From: Flavobacterium sp.
GTDB lineage: Bacteria > Bacteroidota > Bacteroidia > Flavobacteriales > Flavobacteriaceae
Length of the DNA stretch: 44,730 nt
NCBI RefSeq assembly: GCF_027482425.1
Contig: NZ_JAIXWA010000078.1
Coordinates: 1 to 44,730, forward strand
Reading direction: 5' to 3'
The notes below the pieces were generated by a model. That model searched no databases and was not told where the DNA came from. It was given only the letters and a program-made list of their open reading frames with translations. Position numbers and translations under genes: made by a program. Below are positions 7,973-16,490 of the stretch, one piece after another; within the stretch, counting starts at the first letter, position 1, and every line of letters starts with the position of its first letter.

Positions 7973-8377
7973 ATGAATAACAACGATATATTTAAAAAAC
8001 TCCGTGTGGCTTTGCAGTTGCGCGATGACCAAATTGTAGAAATACTTGAACTGGTGGATTTTCGCATTTCGAAAGGCGAATTGGGCAACTTTTTCCGGGA
8101 TGCGGAACATCCGAAGTATATGGACTGTGGCGATCAAATTTTACGTAATTTCTTGAACGGCTTAATTATTCATTTACGCGGTACAAAAGACGCTCCGAAA
8201 AATCCGATGGAAGTCATTGCAACGCATAAGAAAACACCACCGAAGAAGGATGTGAGCGATAAACCAAAAGGTCCTGCTCCCAAGTCCTATGCCAAAAAAC
8301 CCGCTAAAAAGTTCAATGCCAAACCCGTCATCGTGGAAAAAGTCAACTATAAAAACGGGAAGAACAAAGAAAAGTAA
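7973..8377 (+). CDS. DUF1456 (YehS-like) protein with basic tail
   Basis: Residues 1-70 form one DUF1456 module (NNDIFKKLRVALQLRDDQIVEIL, then ISKGELGNFFRDAEHPKY, CGDQILRNFLNGL). It corresponds to the second of the two modules found in E. coli YehS. Residues 75-134 are a Lys/Pro/Ala-rich, strongly basic tail with repeats such as KKTPPKK and KSYAKKPAKKFNAK, which may bind nucleic acid. At 134 residues with one module it is shorter in domain content than YehS. Function of the family is unknown. Its start codon directly follows the heptamer array, so its leader is repetitive DNA. Confidence 0.82.
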   Translation: MNNNDIFKKLRVALQLRDDQIVEILELVDFRISKGELGNFFRDAEHPKYMDCGDQILRNFLNGLIIHLRGTKDAPKNPMEVIATHKKTPPKKDVSDKPKGPAPKSYAKKPAKKFNAKPVIVEKVNYKNGKNKEK

Positions 8378-8433
8378 TCCTTTCTTTTGTTAGAGTTTGC
8401 AACTCAAGTCACGCTGTGCCGTTTTATGACACC

Positions 8434-8441
8434 TACCTTTG
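8434..8441 (+). promoter_or_regulatory. -7 promoter element before the DUF2892 remnant
   Basis: TACCTTTG matches TAnnTTTG exactly, 36 bases before the ATG at 8478. No good -33 TTG is visible. Confidence 0.5.
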
Positions 8442-8477
8442 GAATAGTCATTTAAAAACAACACCCGATAAAAAAAT

Positions 8478-8663
8478 ATGGGAGTAGAAGACCGTGCGAT
8501 ACGTTTGATTTTTGCCGCTGCTTTGGTTGTGCTCTATAGCAAGGGAATGATTACAGGAAGTTAGGCGTACTCGGATTGGTCTTTGCAGGTGTATTTAGTT
8601 AACGTCATTGGTACGTTTTTGTCACTATATCTGTTGCTACGCATCAATACCGTAAAAAAATAA
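8478..8663 (+). pseudogene. frameshifted DUF2892 / YgaP-like membrane protein
   Basis: From the ATG at 8478 the frame reads GVEDRAIRLIFAAALVVL..YSKGMITGS and then hits TAG (8562). Moving one frame recovers GVLGLVFAGVFS to a TAA at 8600, moving again gives LTSLV, and a third frame gives GT..LYLLLRINTVKK to TAA at 8661. Concatenated, this is the normal order of DUF2892 (two hydrophobic helices, then GTCPLY and IxT). At two breaks AGTTA stands where AGTTTA is expected, so each looks like loss of one T. Intact genes are about 60-70 residues. Real decay, or homopolymer errors in the assembly, would both give this picture. Confidence 0.75.
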
Positions 8664-8761
8664 TTGATTAGAAATATTTTTAGAGGTGAATTAACCCGTC
8701 AAAACTAGAGCCTATATTAACTTGTCATTTAAAACAAGATTATTTTAATAGTACCTCCACA

Positions 8762-8890
8762 CTAAGGATAGCAGTGAAAAGCCCGGATGCCAGAGTTTAC
8801 GGAGGCAACGGACTTGTAACGGATAGCCTGACCCCGAGGGCGTAAAACAAGCTTGAAAAGCGTAGTTTTTACCCTTCGGGGGAGTGCCCT
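8762..8890 (+). ncRNA. candidate Flavo-1-like structured RNA element, copy 1
   Basis: The element holds the blocks GGATAGCAGTGAAAAGCCC, a small hairpin (TGCC 8788-8791 with GGCA 8804-8807) around the loop AGAGTTTACGGA, then GGACTTGTAACGGATAGCC and GACCCCGAGGG. A terminal hairpin follows: CCCCGAGGG..TAAAA pairs with TTTTTACCCTTCGGGG (8832-8883). The same blocks in the same order recur on the opposite strand at 27361-27489, with compensating changes in the small stem. I recall similar intergenic sequences in many Flavobacteriaceae, and the motif may correspond to Rfam Flavo-1; that name is from memory. No ORF overlaps it. Confidence 0.55.
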
Positions 8891-8918
8891 TAAAGAAAAT
8901 TGATAACTTGATGTCAAA

Positions 8919-8952
8919 AAAAATCCCGATACTATACGAATCGGGATTTTTT
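8919..8952. terminator. bidirectional terminator at the sucC 3' end
   Basis: AAATCCCGAT and ATCGGGATTT form a 10-bp stem with a 9-base spacer. It is flanked by an A-run on the left and a T-run on the right, so it can stop transcription on either strand. It lies 23 bases beyond the sucC stop. Confidence 0.85.
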
Positions 8953-8974
8953 ATTTGAATTATAGAGTAATCGT

Positions 8975-10168
8975 TTACGACAAAGCCGCTTTCACTTGGT
9001 CGGCAGCTTCTTGGAACTGTACTGCCGATAAAATAGGCATTCCAGAGTTGTCAATCAATTCTTTGGCTACCTCAGCATTGGTTCCTTGCAGACGCACAAT
9101 AATCGGTACTTTGATCTCGTCACCCATATTTTTGTAGGCATCCACTACCCCTTGCGCCACACGGTCACAACGTACGATACCTCCAAAAATATTGATTAAA
9201 ATTGCTTTTACATTGGGATCTTTCAAGATGATACGGAAGGCGGTTTCTACACGTTTCGCATCGGCTGTTCCTCCTACGTCCAAGAAGTTTGCGGGTTCAA
9301 AACCGGCATACTTAATCAAGTCCATCGTCGCCATCGCCAATCCGGCACCGTTTACCATACACCCAACGGTTCCATCCAAATCCACATAGTTTAATCCGGC
9401 TTCTTTCGCCTCTACTTCGATCGGATTCTCTTCACGGATGTCACGCATTTCGGCAATTGCCGCTTGACGGTACAAAGCGTTATCATCGATGTTTACTTTG
9501 GCATCGACAGCTAAGATTTTATTATCGGATGTTTTCAACACGGGATTGATTTCAAACAACGAAGCATCGCTGTTGACATAGGCCGTATACAAAGAATCTA
9601 CGAATTTCACCATTTCTTTAAACGCGTTGCCTGACAACCCTAAGTTGAACGCAATACGACGCGCTTGAAACCCTTGTAATCCAATATTCGGATCGATTTC
9701 TTCGGTGAAGATCAAGTGGGGAGTTTTCTCAGCCACTTCCTCAATATCCATCCCTCCTTCGGTGGAATACATTATCATATTGCGTCCCGTACCACGGTTC
9801 AACAATACCGACATATAGAATTCAGAAACTTCACTTTCTCCAGGGTAGTATACATCTTCCGCAATCAATACTTTATGCACTTTTTTCCCTTCAGGTGGGG
9901 TTTGCGGCGTAATCAACATCATGCCGATAATTTGTTCAGAGATTTCAGTGACTTGGTCTAAATTTTTTGCCAATTTCACTCCGCCTCCTTTACCGCGGCC
10001 TCCTGCGTGAATTTGCGCTTTCACCACATACCAAGACGTTCCGGTATCGGCCGTTAATTGTTTGGCAGCAGCAACCGCCTCTACTGGATTGTTTGCTACG
10101 ATGCCGCGCTGTACGCGAACGCCGTATTTTGCCAAAATCTCTTTCCCCTGATATTCGTGTATGTTCAT
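8975..10168 (-). CDS. sucC: ADP-forming succinate-CoA ligase subunit beta
   Basis: SucC binds ADP/GDP and pairs with SucD in the TCA cycle step from succinyl-CoA to succinate. The 397-residue product has the expected length and start (MNIHEYQGKEILAKYGV). An ATP-grasp nucleotide loop is visible (VVKAQIHAGGRGKGGGVKLAK), as are the Mg-binding EINPVLKT region and the C-terminal ligase motif NIFGGIVRCD. sucD is not adjacent; in Bacteroidota the two are often apart. The promoter lies 53-79 bases upstream and a stem-T terminator directly follows, so it is probably monocistronic. Confidence 0.98.
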   Translation of the reverse strand: MNIHEYQGKEILAKYGVRVQRGIVANNPVEAVAAAKQLTADTGTSWYVVKAQIHAGGRGKGGGVKLAKNLDQVTEISEQIIGMMLITPQTPPEGKKVHKVLIAEDVYYPGESEVSEFYMSVLLNRGTGRNMIMYSTEGGMDIEEVAEKTPHLIFTEEIDPNIGLQGFQARRIAFNLGLSGNAFKEMVKFVDSLYTAYVNSDASLFEINPVLKTSDNKILAVDAKVNIDDNALYRQAAIAEMRDIREENPIEVEAKEAGLNYVDLDGTVGCMVNGAGLAMATMDLIKYAGFEPANFLDVGGTADAKRVETAFRIILKDPNVKAILINIFGGIVRCDRVAQGVVDAYKNMGDEIKVPIIVRLQGTNAEVAKELIDNSGMPILSAVQFQEAADQVKAALS

Positions 10169-10220
10169 AGTACTGTAATATGTTTAGTTGCGCTCGGACA
10201 GCGTCCGAAATTAAGTGCCA

Positions 10221-10247
10221 CAAATGTAAAGAAATCGCCCCAAACAA
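10221..10247 (-). promoter_or_regulatory. sucC promoter
   Basis: On the minus strand a -33 TTG (10245-10247) is followed after 16 bases by TACATTTG (10221-10228), matching TAnnTTTG. The leader to the ATG is about 50 bases and contains a GGACGC/GCGTCC-type stem (CGGACGCTGTCCG). Confidence 0.65.
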
Positions 10248-11008
10248 AAAAGAAATGTATATTAATTTAGTAAGTTTTTTGGAGCTATTCCCGCTTTCGA
10301 CTTTATCTATTTTTTGGGCCCAATCGCAGCGTCCAAAAAGCCAAAAAAATAGGATATCGGGGCTACCTGCTTGACGGAAGACAGGTCGGGGCTAAAAAAA
10401 GTTCGTTTTCTCAATCCAGCCTATCCTTTGTAAAAATCCCATAAATCCGCACGGCGATTGACTTCCCGTGGGGTTTATGGTACCTTTGTGGGATGTTACA
10501 TCAATCACTACACCTCAGCGAATGGTGAATCCAATCCCCCCACACCCCAGAAGAACCCGCAAAAATGTAAATTAAAAGTTTATTTTGGGTGATCACTTTG
10601 AAATCCACAAAATGAACCAAAAAATAGAGCGCTGTATTGCCAGGATGTTCTTTAGAGCAAACTTCAAAGAAATCTGGCGCACACCGACAAGGATAAAAGA
10701 AGAATTGATCAAAATGATTCATAGTGACAAATGAATACCTGTAGCGCATTCTGTCAACAAAGAAAACCCCATGGCATCCCCATCCAAAAAGTCGTTGGGC
10801 AAAAGGAATTGCTTCAATCCAATAGTAAGACTGAGGCACTCCCAATGAAATTAAGATAATGTCTTTAACATATCGTTGGAAAACCAACGCTTTAATTCGT
10901 AAGCTCTCGTGGTAAAATTTTTATCCGTACTCAAAGACTTACATTCGAGCCTAAATACAAAAAAACCTTTGAATAATGGACTTTTATGCGTTTAACATCA
11001 ATTTATGA
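10248..11008. other. 761-base stretch without a convincing gene
   Basis: This gap contains a near-perfect plus-strand promoter (10458-10488) and an inverted repeat CGTTGGAAAACCAACG near 10873-10888. It also has a 128-codon minus-strand ORF (10501-10887) that begins with TTG at the inverted repeat. The ORF product is rich in Phe, Tyr, Cys and Trp and resembles no family I know. The plus strand has a 40-codon ORF (about 10611-10733). Neither has a normal start context. The promoter leads only to an 11-codon ORF (MLHQSLHLSEW). The region looks like a decayed gene or mobile-element scar, without terminal repeats to prove it. Confidence 0.4.
10458..10488 (+). promoter_or_regulatory. orphan promoter with no gene behind it
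   Basis: TTG (10458-10460), a 20-base spacer and TACCTTTG (10481-10488) match the Bacteroidota consensus well. An ATG follows 4 bases later but opens only 11 codons. No long ORF follows on this strand. Confidence 0.5.
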
Positions 11009-12616
11009 CTAACGGAAAAGTTCGGGTAAAATGTCACAACTGGAACCGTTGGGAAAGGTAATTTGCAACTTCTGACTCAAGGTAGGTGCGATTTGTGTAA
11101 TGTATCGTTTTTCGTAACTCTGTCCTTGCGGAATTTTCCATCCGAAAAACAGCAGCGGAACATGGGTATCATAAGCATAGGGTGTGCCATGGGATGTTCC
11201 TGTAGGGCCGTATTCAATAAATCCAGGTTCGTCCAAAACCACAAGCTGTCCATTTTCTCGCGGATCATACCCACGCGCAATCATCATTTTATAATAATCA
11301 CCCTCACAGGCTTGTTGGATATCCTGCTGATTAAATACTGCTTTGACATGCGGTTGCTTCTGCAAGTAATTCATAAACTTCGCTTCTACCACGGCATAGT
11401 CCAAGGCTTTTTCTCGAATTTTAGCCTCATCCAAATACACATTAAAATTGGAGTAATTTAAAACAAAGTTTTCGCCAAAAGTTTCTTGGGAAAAGGCTTT
11501 CAGTCCTGCACCGATGGCTTTATAATCCAAATTCGTGACCGCATATTGCTTGGTGCGTAAAAAAACTGCATTTTCGGCACAAGCGTGATCGGCAGTAAGG
11601 AACACCAGGTATTGATTTTTCCCTACCGTTTTATCCAAAAAATCCAAAAAATCAGAAATCGTTTGATCCAAACGTAAGTAAGTATCCTGTAATTCCATAG
11701 AACGAGCGCCCATGATGTGCCCCACATAATCCGTTGACGAAAAACTAACGGCGAGGAAATCGGTAATAGCATCTTTTCCTAAGCCTTCATTTTCGATAGC
11801 TTTTTTGGCAAACTCAGCCAAGTAATCATTTCCAAACGGCGTGGCGCGCAACACCCCGGCATCATTTTTATCATACATCGCCTTCAAGTCATAGGGAAAA
11901 ACAGGCTTGTCTACCCCATACAATTTGCCTTCATAGGGTGAATCGTCTGGATCACTCTCGTTGTATACTTCTGGGGCTTTGTAGAGTTTCCAACCTTCAT
12001 TAAGGTACTTGATATAGCCCTTTTGCGCATTAAATGCCGTAACCCAATTGGGAAGTTGTGCCCCGTAAAACGAACTCGAAATAAACTGTCCCGATTTATT
12101 ATACCAAAACGCCCAATTGGCAAAATGGCCCGCCGGTAAAATAGCGCCGCGATCTTTGATACTAAGTCCGATAACTTTTCCATGAAATTGGGTTGCCATG
12201 CGCAATTCATCGGTGATGGTGGTGGCTTTTAAATTTTTGGGCGACATCAACCCTTCTTTTCCAGCGCCTTCTCCCAAAGGGGTAACCGACGCATCATCGG
12301 TACAGTAGCGTTCTTTCCCAGTGCTGCGACTAAACCACTCGTTACTAACAATACCGTGAACTGATGGTGTTGAACCCGTATAAACGCTCGCATGCCCTGG
12401 GGCTGTGTACGTGGGCATATAATTGAAATGGGCGTTGTGGAAGGTGTATCCTTGGCGCATCAAGCGTTTGAAACCGGTTTCGGTAAAATCATTCTGAAAT
12501 CGGTATAAATACTCCATCCGCATTTGATCGACCACGATACCAACAACCAACTTTGGGCGTTCTTGAGCGTGAAGGGTTCCAAAAATCCCGAAAAGGAGAG
12601 CGATGTATTTTTTCAT
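11009..12616 (-). CDS. pafA: PafA-type alkaline phosphatase
   Basis: This is a secreted phosphomonoesterase of the alkaline phosphatase superfamily; the Elizabethkingia PafA is the reference member. The 535-residue product has a signal peptide (residues 1-18, ending LHAQ). It has the metal-site VVDQMR, the nucleophile region TYTAPGH with Thr71, Asn92 in GIVSNEW, and the PafA-specific substrate-binding LSIKDRGAILPAGH (Lys and Arg two residues apart). FSSTDYVGH, LTADHA and GTSHGTPYAYDTHVPLLFFG supply the remaining metal ligands. All catalytic residues seem present. It is the last gene of a run with an oxidoreductase (3-base gap) and a subtilase. Confidence 0.93.
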   Translation of the reverse strand: MKKYIALLFGIFGTLHAQERPKLVVGIVVDQMRMEYLYRFQNDFTETGFKRLMRQGYTFHNAHFNYMPTYTAPGHASVYTGSTPSVHGIVSNEWFSRSTGKERYCTDDASVTPLGEGAGKEGLMSPKNLKATTITDELRMATQFHGKVIGLSIKDRGAILPAGHFANWAFWYNKSGQFISSSFYGAQLPNWVTAFNAQKGYIKYLNEGWKLYKAPEVYNESDPDDSPYEGKLYGVDKPVFPYDLKAMYDKNDAGVLRATPFGNDYLAEFAKKAIENEGLGKDAITDFLAVSFSSTDYVGHIMGARSMELQDTYLRLDQTISDFLDFLDKTVGKNQYLVFLTADHACAENAVFLRTKQYAVTNLDYKAIGAGLKAFSQETFGENFVLNYSNFNVYLDEAKIREKALDYAVVEAKFMNYLQKQPHVKAVFNQQDIQQACEGDYYKMMIARGYDPRENGQLVVLDEPGFIEYGPTGTSHGTPYAYDTHVPLLFFGWKIPQGQSYEKRYITQIAPTLSQKLQITFPNGSSCDILPELFR

Positions 12617-12619
12617 CGG

Positions 12620-13558
12620 TTAAAAAAGTATGCGTTCTTGTTGCGCCGCCTTAAAATCGCGGATGATTTCGTCAATAATTTCAGCTACGGGTTTGATCTC
12701 GTTGAGCAACCCTGCAATTTGTCCAATTTCCAATTCACCTTCTACCAAATCGCCTTCAAACATCCCGCGTTTGGCGCGTGCTCTTCCCAACAACGCTTTT
12801 AATTCCTCCTCAGACGGACATTGTTTGTACAAGGCTTGTAAATCGGTGTAAAATTTATTTTTTAACAATCGAACTGGCGCCAATTCTTTTAAGGTCAGTA
12901 CGGTATCGCCTTCTTGCGAGTCAATAACGGATTGCTTAAAGGCATCATGCGCTGAACTTTCGATAGAGGCGACAAATCGACTGCCCATTTGAACCCCATC
13001 GGCACCCAAAGTCATGGCCGCCAGCATTCCCCGTCCCGTAGCTATACCACCCGCGGCTATTAAAGGGAGTGTGAGTTGTGCCCGCACCATGGGAATCAAG
13101 GTAAACGTTGTGGTCTCCTCGCGGCCGTTATGTCCTCCCGCTTCAAAACCTTCTGCTACAATCGCATCGACACCTGCCTCTTGGGCTTTGAGGGCAAATT
13201 TGGAACTGCTCACCACATGCACTACCGTGATACCGTGTTCTTTTAAAAATGCGGTCCACGTTTTGGGGTTTCCTGCCGAAGTAAAAACAATTTTCACGCC
13301 TTCTTCGACAATGATTTGCATAATCTCTTCAATATTGGGGTACAATAAAGGAACGTTAACACCAAATGGGCGATCGGTTGCTTGTTTGCATTTTTGAATA
13401 TGGGTGCGCAACACGTCGGGATACATCGAACCCGCTCCAATGAGCCCTAGTCCGCCGGCGTTACTGACAGCACTGGCCAATTTGTATCCTGAATTCCAAA
13501 TCATTCCTCCTTGAATGATTGGGTAATTTATGTTAAATAGTTGGGTAATGCGATTCAT
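12620..13558 (-). CDS. flavin-dependent oxidoreductase (nitronate monooxygenase / FabK-like)
   Basis: The 312-residue TIM-barrel protein starts ITQLFNINYPIIQGGMIW and contains SNAGGLGLIGAG, RPFGVNVPLL, VFTSAGNP, the FMN-phosphate region AEGFEAGGHNGREETTT and LIAAGGIATGRGMLAAMTLGADGVQMGSRF. These are the FMN-binding features of the 2-nitropropane dioxygenase family, which includes nitronate monooxygenases and the enoyl-ACP reductase FabK. The AEGxEAGGH motif occurs in both, so the reaction is not decided. It has no signal peptide. It lies between two exported hydrolases with 13- and 3-base gaps. Confidence 0.85.
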   Translation of the reverse strand: MNRITQLFNINYPIIQGGMIWNSGYKLASAVSNAGGLGLIGAGSMYPDVLRTHIQKCKQATDRPFGVNVPLLYPNIEEIMQIIVEEGVKIVFTSAGNPKTWTAFLKEHGITVVHVVSSSKFALKAQEAGVDAIVAEGFEAGGHNGREETTTFTLIPMVRAQLTLPLIAAGGIATGRGMLAAMTLGADGVQMGSRFVASIESSAHDAFKQSVIDSQEGDTVLTLKELAPVRLLKNKFYTDLQALYKQCPSEEELKALLGRARAKRGMFEGDLVEGELEIGQIAGLLNEIKPVAEIIDEIIRDFKAAQQERILF

Positions 13559-13571
13559 TGAAAAATGCTAA

Positions 13572-15170
13572 TTACGGTTTTATAAGTTTCCCAGTAGAGG
13601 TTTGCGCACCACTTTGAAGCATGTAGGTGAACCAACCGGCGGGGAAATCTGCTAAGTCAACAATAGTTTGGCCTGAAGTGATAGGTGTTTCTCGGACTAA
13701 TTGTCCTAAGGCGTTAAACAATTTTAAAGTTGTAGGTGCAACAAAATCTCCTTGAATCGTGACCTTATCTTGGAAAGGATTGGGGTACACTTTTACGGAA
13801 GACGTTGAAAATGAAGCAACCGACAAGGCATTGGATAAAGCTGCTGCAAAGTCAGGCACACCATAACCGTATTCCATGGTAGGATTTGTAAAACGATCGG
13901 CAGATTGCTTCACCAAGTCCACCACTTGCTGGTTGGTTAATTGAGGTACAGCGGCCCAAAAACAAGCAATGGATCCCGAAATAAGGGGACAAGATAAAGA
14001 GGTCCCGCTTAAATACGTAAAATCTCCTTGGGGCGTACACACTGCGGCGCCTACCCCTCGGGCCATCAAGTCGGGTTTTACACGGCCATCAAAAGTGGGG
14101 CCTATCGAACTAAAACTGGCGCGAAACTCCATGGAGTCCACAGCACCAATTGCTAAAGCATGCGTTGCTTCGGCGGGAACAGCGACATAAGGCGCCGTAG
14201 AATTCCCCGAATTACCGGCACTCACCACGACAACCATTCCTTTCGAAAAGGCTTTATTAGCGCCTTGGGAAGCAAAAGCTTGATTGCCTGTAAGGTTGCT
14301 GTAGGTATAACTGTAAGCGGGATTATCATAACCATAATACCCCAAAGAACTGCTTATGATGTCGCAGCCCAAGCGATCGGCTTCTTCGGCGGCTTGCACC
14401 CAATAACTTTCCTCTACAGGATTCTCCTCCATGACGTCTTCGGTTATAAACAGGTAATAACTCGCTGTGGGAGCTGTACCTACCAAAATGCCATCAGTTA
14501 CGGCTGCCATTGAAGAAAGGACTAAGGTTCCATGGTTATGCAAATCGAAGACGTTGGTCGATTGGGATACATAATTATAACCGCCCAGATAACGATTTTG
14601 ACTAAACAATGATTGAAAAGGCGGTGCATTGTCGACCCCTTGGAAACCCGAATCTAATACGGCAATGATTTTCCCAGCTCCTGCATGATTTTGTTGATGT
14701 AGCAAATGCGTGTTCAACATCGTGACTTGGTTTTGAGCATTCCCATACGAATAGGTAGTTTGCAACGCCATTGTCTTCGGCTGTATGGTGGGTGCTTGTG
14801 TCGTGCTTTTGGCATTGAGTTGCGGATTGGCAAAAACGATGCGCTCCACAAAAGGCAAAGACGCCAACCCTTGAATCGCAGTTATCGAGCCCCGAACATG
14901 GATGCAGTTCATCCATTTGGATTGGGCTTTATAGGTGATTCCAGGAACATTAGAAATGGTCTCAATGTAGGTGGCTTCAACAGGAACGTCATCAAGCGAT
15001 AACGGAATATTTTGTTGGACTCTTCGGTCCAAAGCGCGTTGCGTCAACATGGTTAAGGGCGCATCAAAATAGGCTTGGGCATTGGGCTTATCCGTAAAAT
15101 AAACCCGTGCATCTTCTTGTGCCCAACTAAAAGTAGAAATCCAAAATAAAATAAGGAACAGGTTTCGCAT
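13572..15170 (-). CDS. secreted S8 subtilisin-like protease with T9SS sorting domain
   Basis: This 532-residue protease has a signal peptide (residues 1-18, FSWAQ) and a propeptide of about 120 residues. The catalytic domain follows, with Asp173 (AVLDSG), His213 (HNHGT), oxyanion Asn320 (SAGNSG) and Ser391 (SGTSLSCP). The last 75 residues are a type A T9SS sorting domain (VKVYPNPFQDKVTIQG ... STGKLIKP), which sends it across the outer membrane for surface attachment or release. It probably degrades external protein. A promoter-like CAAAAATA (minus-strand TATTTTTG) lies 20 bases upstream. It leads the oxidoreductase-pafA run. Confidence 0.95.
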   Translation of the reverse strand: MRNLFLILFWISTFSWAQEDARVYFTDKPNAQAYFDAPLTMLTQRALDRRVQQNIPLSLDDVPVEATYIETISNVPGITYKAQSKWMNCIHVRGSITAIQGLASLPFVERIVFANPQLNAKSTTQAPTIQPKTMALQTTYSYGNAQNQVTMLNTHLLHQQNHAGAGKIIAVLDSGFQGVDNAPPFQSLFSQNRYLGGYNYVSQSTNVFDLHNHGTLVLSSMAAVTDGILVGTAPTASYYLFITEDVMEENPVEESYWVQAAEEADRLGCDIISSSLGYYGYDNPAYSYTYSNLTGNQAFASQGANKAFSKGMVVVVSAGNSGNSTAPYVAVPAEATHALAIGAVDSMEFRASFSSIGPTFDGRVKPDLMARGVGAAVCTPQGDFTYLSGTSLSCPLISGSIACFWAAVPQLTNQQVVDLVKQSADRFTNPTMEYGYGVPDFAAALSNALSVASFSTSSVKVYPNPFQDKVTIQGDFVAPTTLKLFNALGQLVRETPITSGQTIVDLADFPAGWFTYMLQSGAQTSTGKLIKP

Positions 15171-15189
15171 AGCAATAAGGCTTTGGAAT

Positions 15190-15197
15190 CAAAAATA
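15190..15197 (-). promoter_or_regulatory. -7 promoter element for the S8 protease run
   Basis: The minus-strand reading TATTTTTG matches TAnnTTTG, 19 bases before the ATG. The -33 region is not clear. Confidence 0.45.
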
Positions 15198-15225
15198 CAA
15201 ATAATTGCGCGGGACGAATGTTAAT

Positions 15226-16416
15226 TTAAGAAGAAATTACCCCGGAACCCAGCAATTCCTCTCCCTGATACCATGCTGCAAACTGTCCCTGAGTAATGGC
15301 CGATTGAGGCGATTCAAACGCAATGTATACACCTGATTCAAACTGGTATAAGGTTGCTTTTTGCAGTGGCTGACGGTAGCGAATACGGACTTCGACTTGA
15401 ATCGATTCCCCATTATTGAGCCTCAAATCCTCTCGAATCCAATGCACCTCGTGAGGTTGAATGTGGAGCGCTTGACGAAATAAACCGGGATGTTGCTGTC
15501 CTTGTCCCGTATAAATAATATTTTCTTTTACATCAGAGGCGATAATAAATAAGGGGTCAACCGTACCGCCAACATTCAAGCCTTTACGTTGGCCAATCGT
15601 AAAGTAATGGGCGCCTTGGTGTTGTCCCACTTTTTTGCCTTGAGTAATCGTGTAGGTAAACGGTTTAGCTTGTAACTGCAATAAATCCTCCAGAGCAATT
15701 CCTTCGGGAAGGGGTTGTTGGTAACATGGATCGGTAGCTAGAATTTCGATAATACTCCCTTCTTTGGGTTGCAATTGTTGTTGTAAAAATTCGGGCAAAC
15801 GCACTTTTCCGATGAAACATAGGCCTTGCGAATCCTTTTTCTCGGCGGTTACTAAGTCCATTTTTGTAGCAATTTCACGCACCTCGGGTTTGGTCAAATC
15901 GCCAATAGGAAACAACGCCTTGGCCAATTGCGCTTGCGAGAGTTGACAGAGGAAATAGGACTGGTCTTTATTTCTATCGACTCCTGCCAACAATTGGTGG
16001 ACTTCTTTGCCGTCGACTTCGAGTGTCGCTTTACGGCAGTAATGACCCGTAGCGACGAAGTCGGCACCCAAATCAAGAGCAATACGCATAAAGACGTCGA
16101 ACTTGATTTCGCGATTACACAAAACATCGGGATTGGGTGTACGTCCGTTTTCGTACTCGTTGAACATATAGTTCACAATACGCTCTTTGTACTCGGCACT
16201 GAGATCAACAGTTTGGAAGGGAATACCCAGTTTTTCAGCTACCAATAAGGCATCGTTGCTGTCCTCCAACCAAGGACATTCGTTGGAAATCGTCACGGAA
16301 TCATCATGCCAGTTTTTCATAAAAAGGCCGATGACGTCATAGCCTTGTTCTTTCAATACGTATGCGGCTACGCTAGAATCGACTCCTCCCGATAAACCCA
16401 CTACGACACGTTTCAT
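15226..16416 (-). CDS. mnmA: tRNA-specific 2-thiouridylase MnmA
   Basis: MnmA adds sulfur to uridine 34 of Lys, Glu and Gln tRNAs, using ATP and a sulfur relay. The 396-residue product begins with the PP-loop [12 protein letters not shown]. It then has the catalytic [13 protein letters not shown]ys and the partner Cys in [11 protein letters not shown], the tRNA-binding GHYCRK segment, and the C-terminal beta-barrel domains ([21 protein letters not shown]). The last 20 residues are typical of the family. The gene has its own promoter (TACCTTTG) 14 bases upstream of the ATG. Confidence 0.97.
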   Translation of the reverse strand: MKRVVVGLSGGVDSSVAAYVLKEQGYDVIGLFMKNWHDDSVTISNECPWLEDSNDALLVAEKLGIPFQTVDLSAEYKERIVNYMFNEYENGRTPNPDVLCNREIKFDVFMRIALDLGADFVATGHYCRKATLEVDGKEVHQLLAGVDRNKDQSYFLCQLSQAQLAKALFPIGDLTKPEVREIATKMDLVTAEKKDSQGLCFIGKVRLPEFLQQQLQPKEGSIIEILATDPCYQQPLPEGIALEDLLQLQAKPFTYTITQGKKVGQHQGAHYFTIGQRKGLNVGGTVDPLFIIASDVKENIIYTGQGQQHPGLFRQALHIQPHEVHWIREDLRLNNGESIQVEVRIRYRQPLQKATLYQFESGVYIAFESPQSAITQGQFAAWYQGEELLGSGVISS

Positions 16417-16430
16417 ACTTTATTTTTATG

Positions 16431-16438
16431 CAAAGGTA
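16431..16438 (-). promoter_or_regulatory. -7 promoter element for mnmA
   Basis: Minus-strand TACCTTTG is an exact TAnnTTTG match with an A-rich 14-base leader to the ATG. No -33 TTG is apparent at the usual spacing. Confidence 0.55.
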
Positions 16439-16490
16439 CGGGAAAAAGTTATGAGTTATGAGCCTGTTACAGGAGAGGAATTAAAGGGCG

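Noticed and set aside
8690..8900. tRNA gene in the 8.7-8.9 kb gap
   Set aside because: There is no clover-leaf with CCA-end geometry; the stems match the second RNA-like element instead.
10501..10887. 128-codon minus-strand ORF between sucC and pafA as a true gene
   Set aside because: It starts with TTG at an inverted repeat, has an odd Phe/Tyr/Cys/Trp-rich composition and no recognisable motif. It is kept only as part of the gap description.
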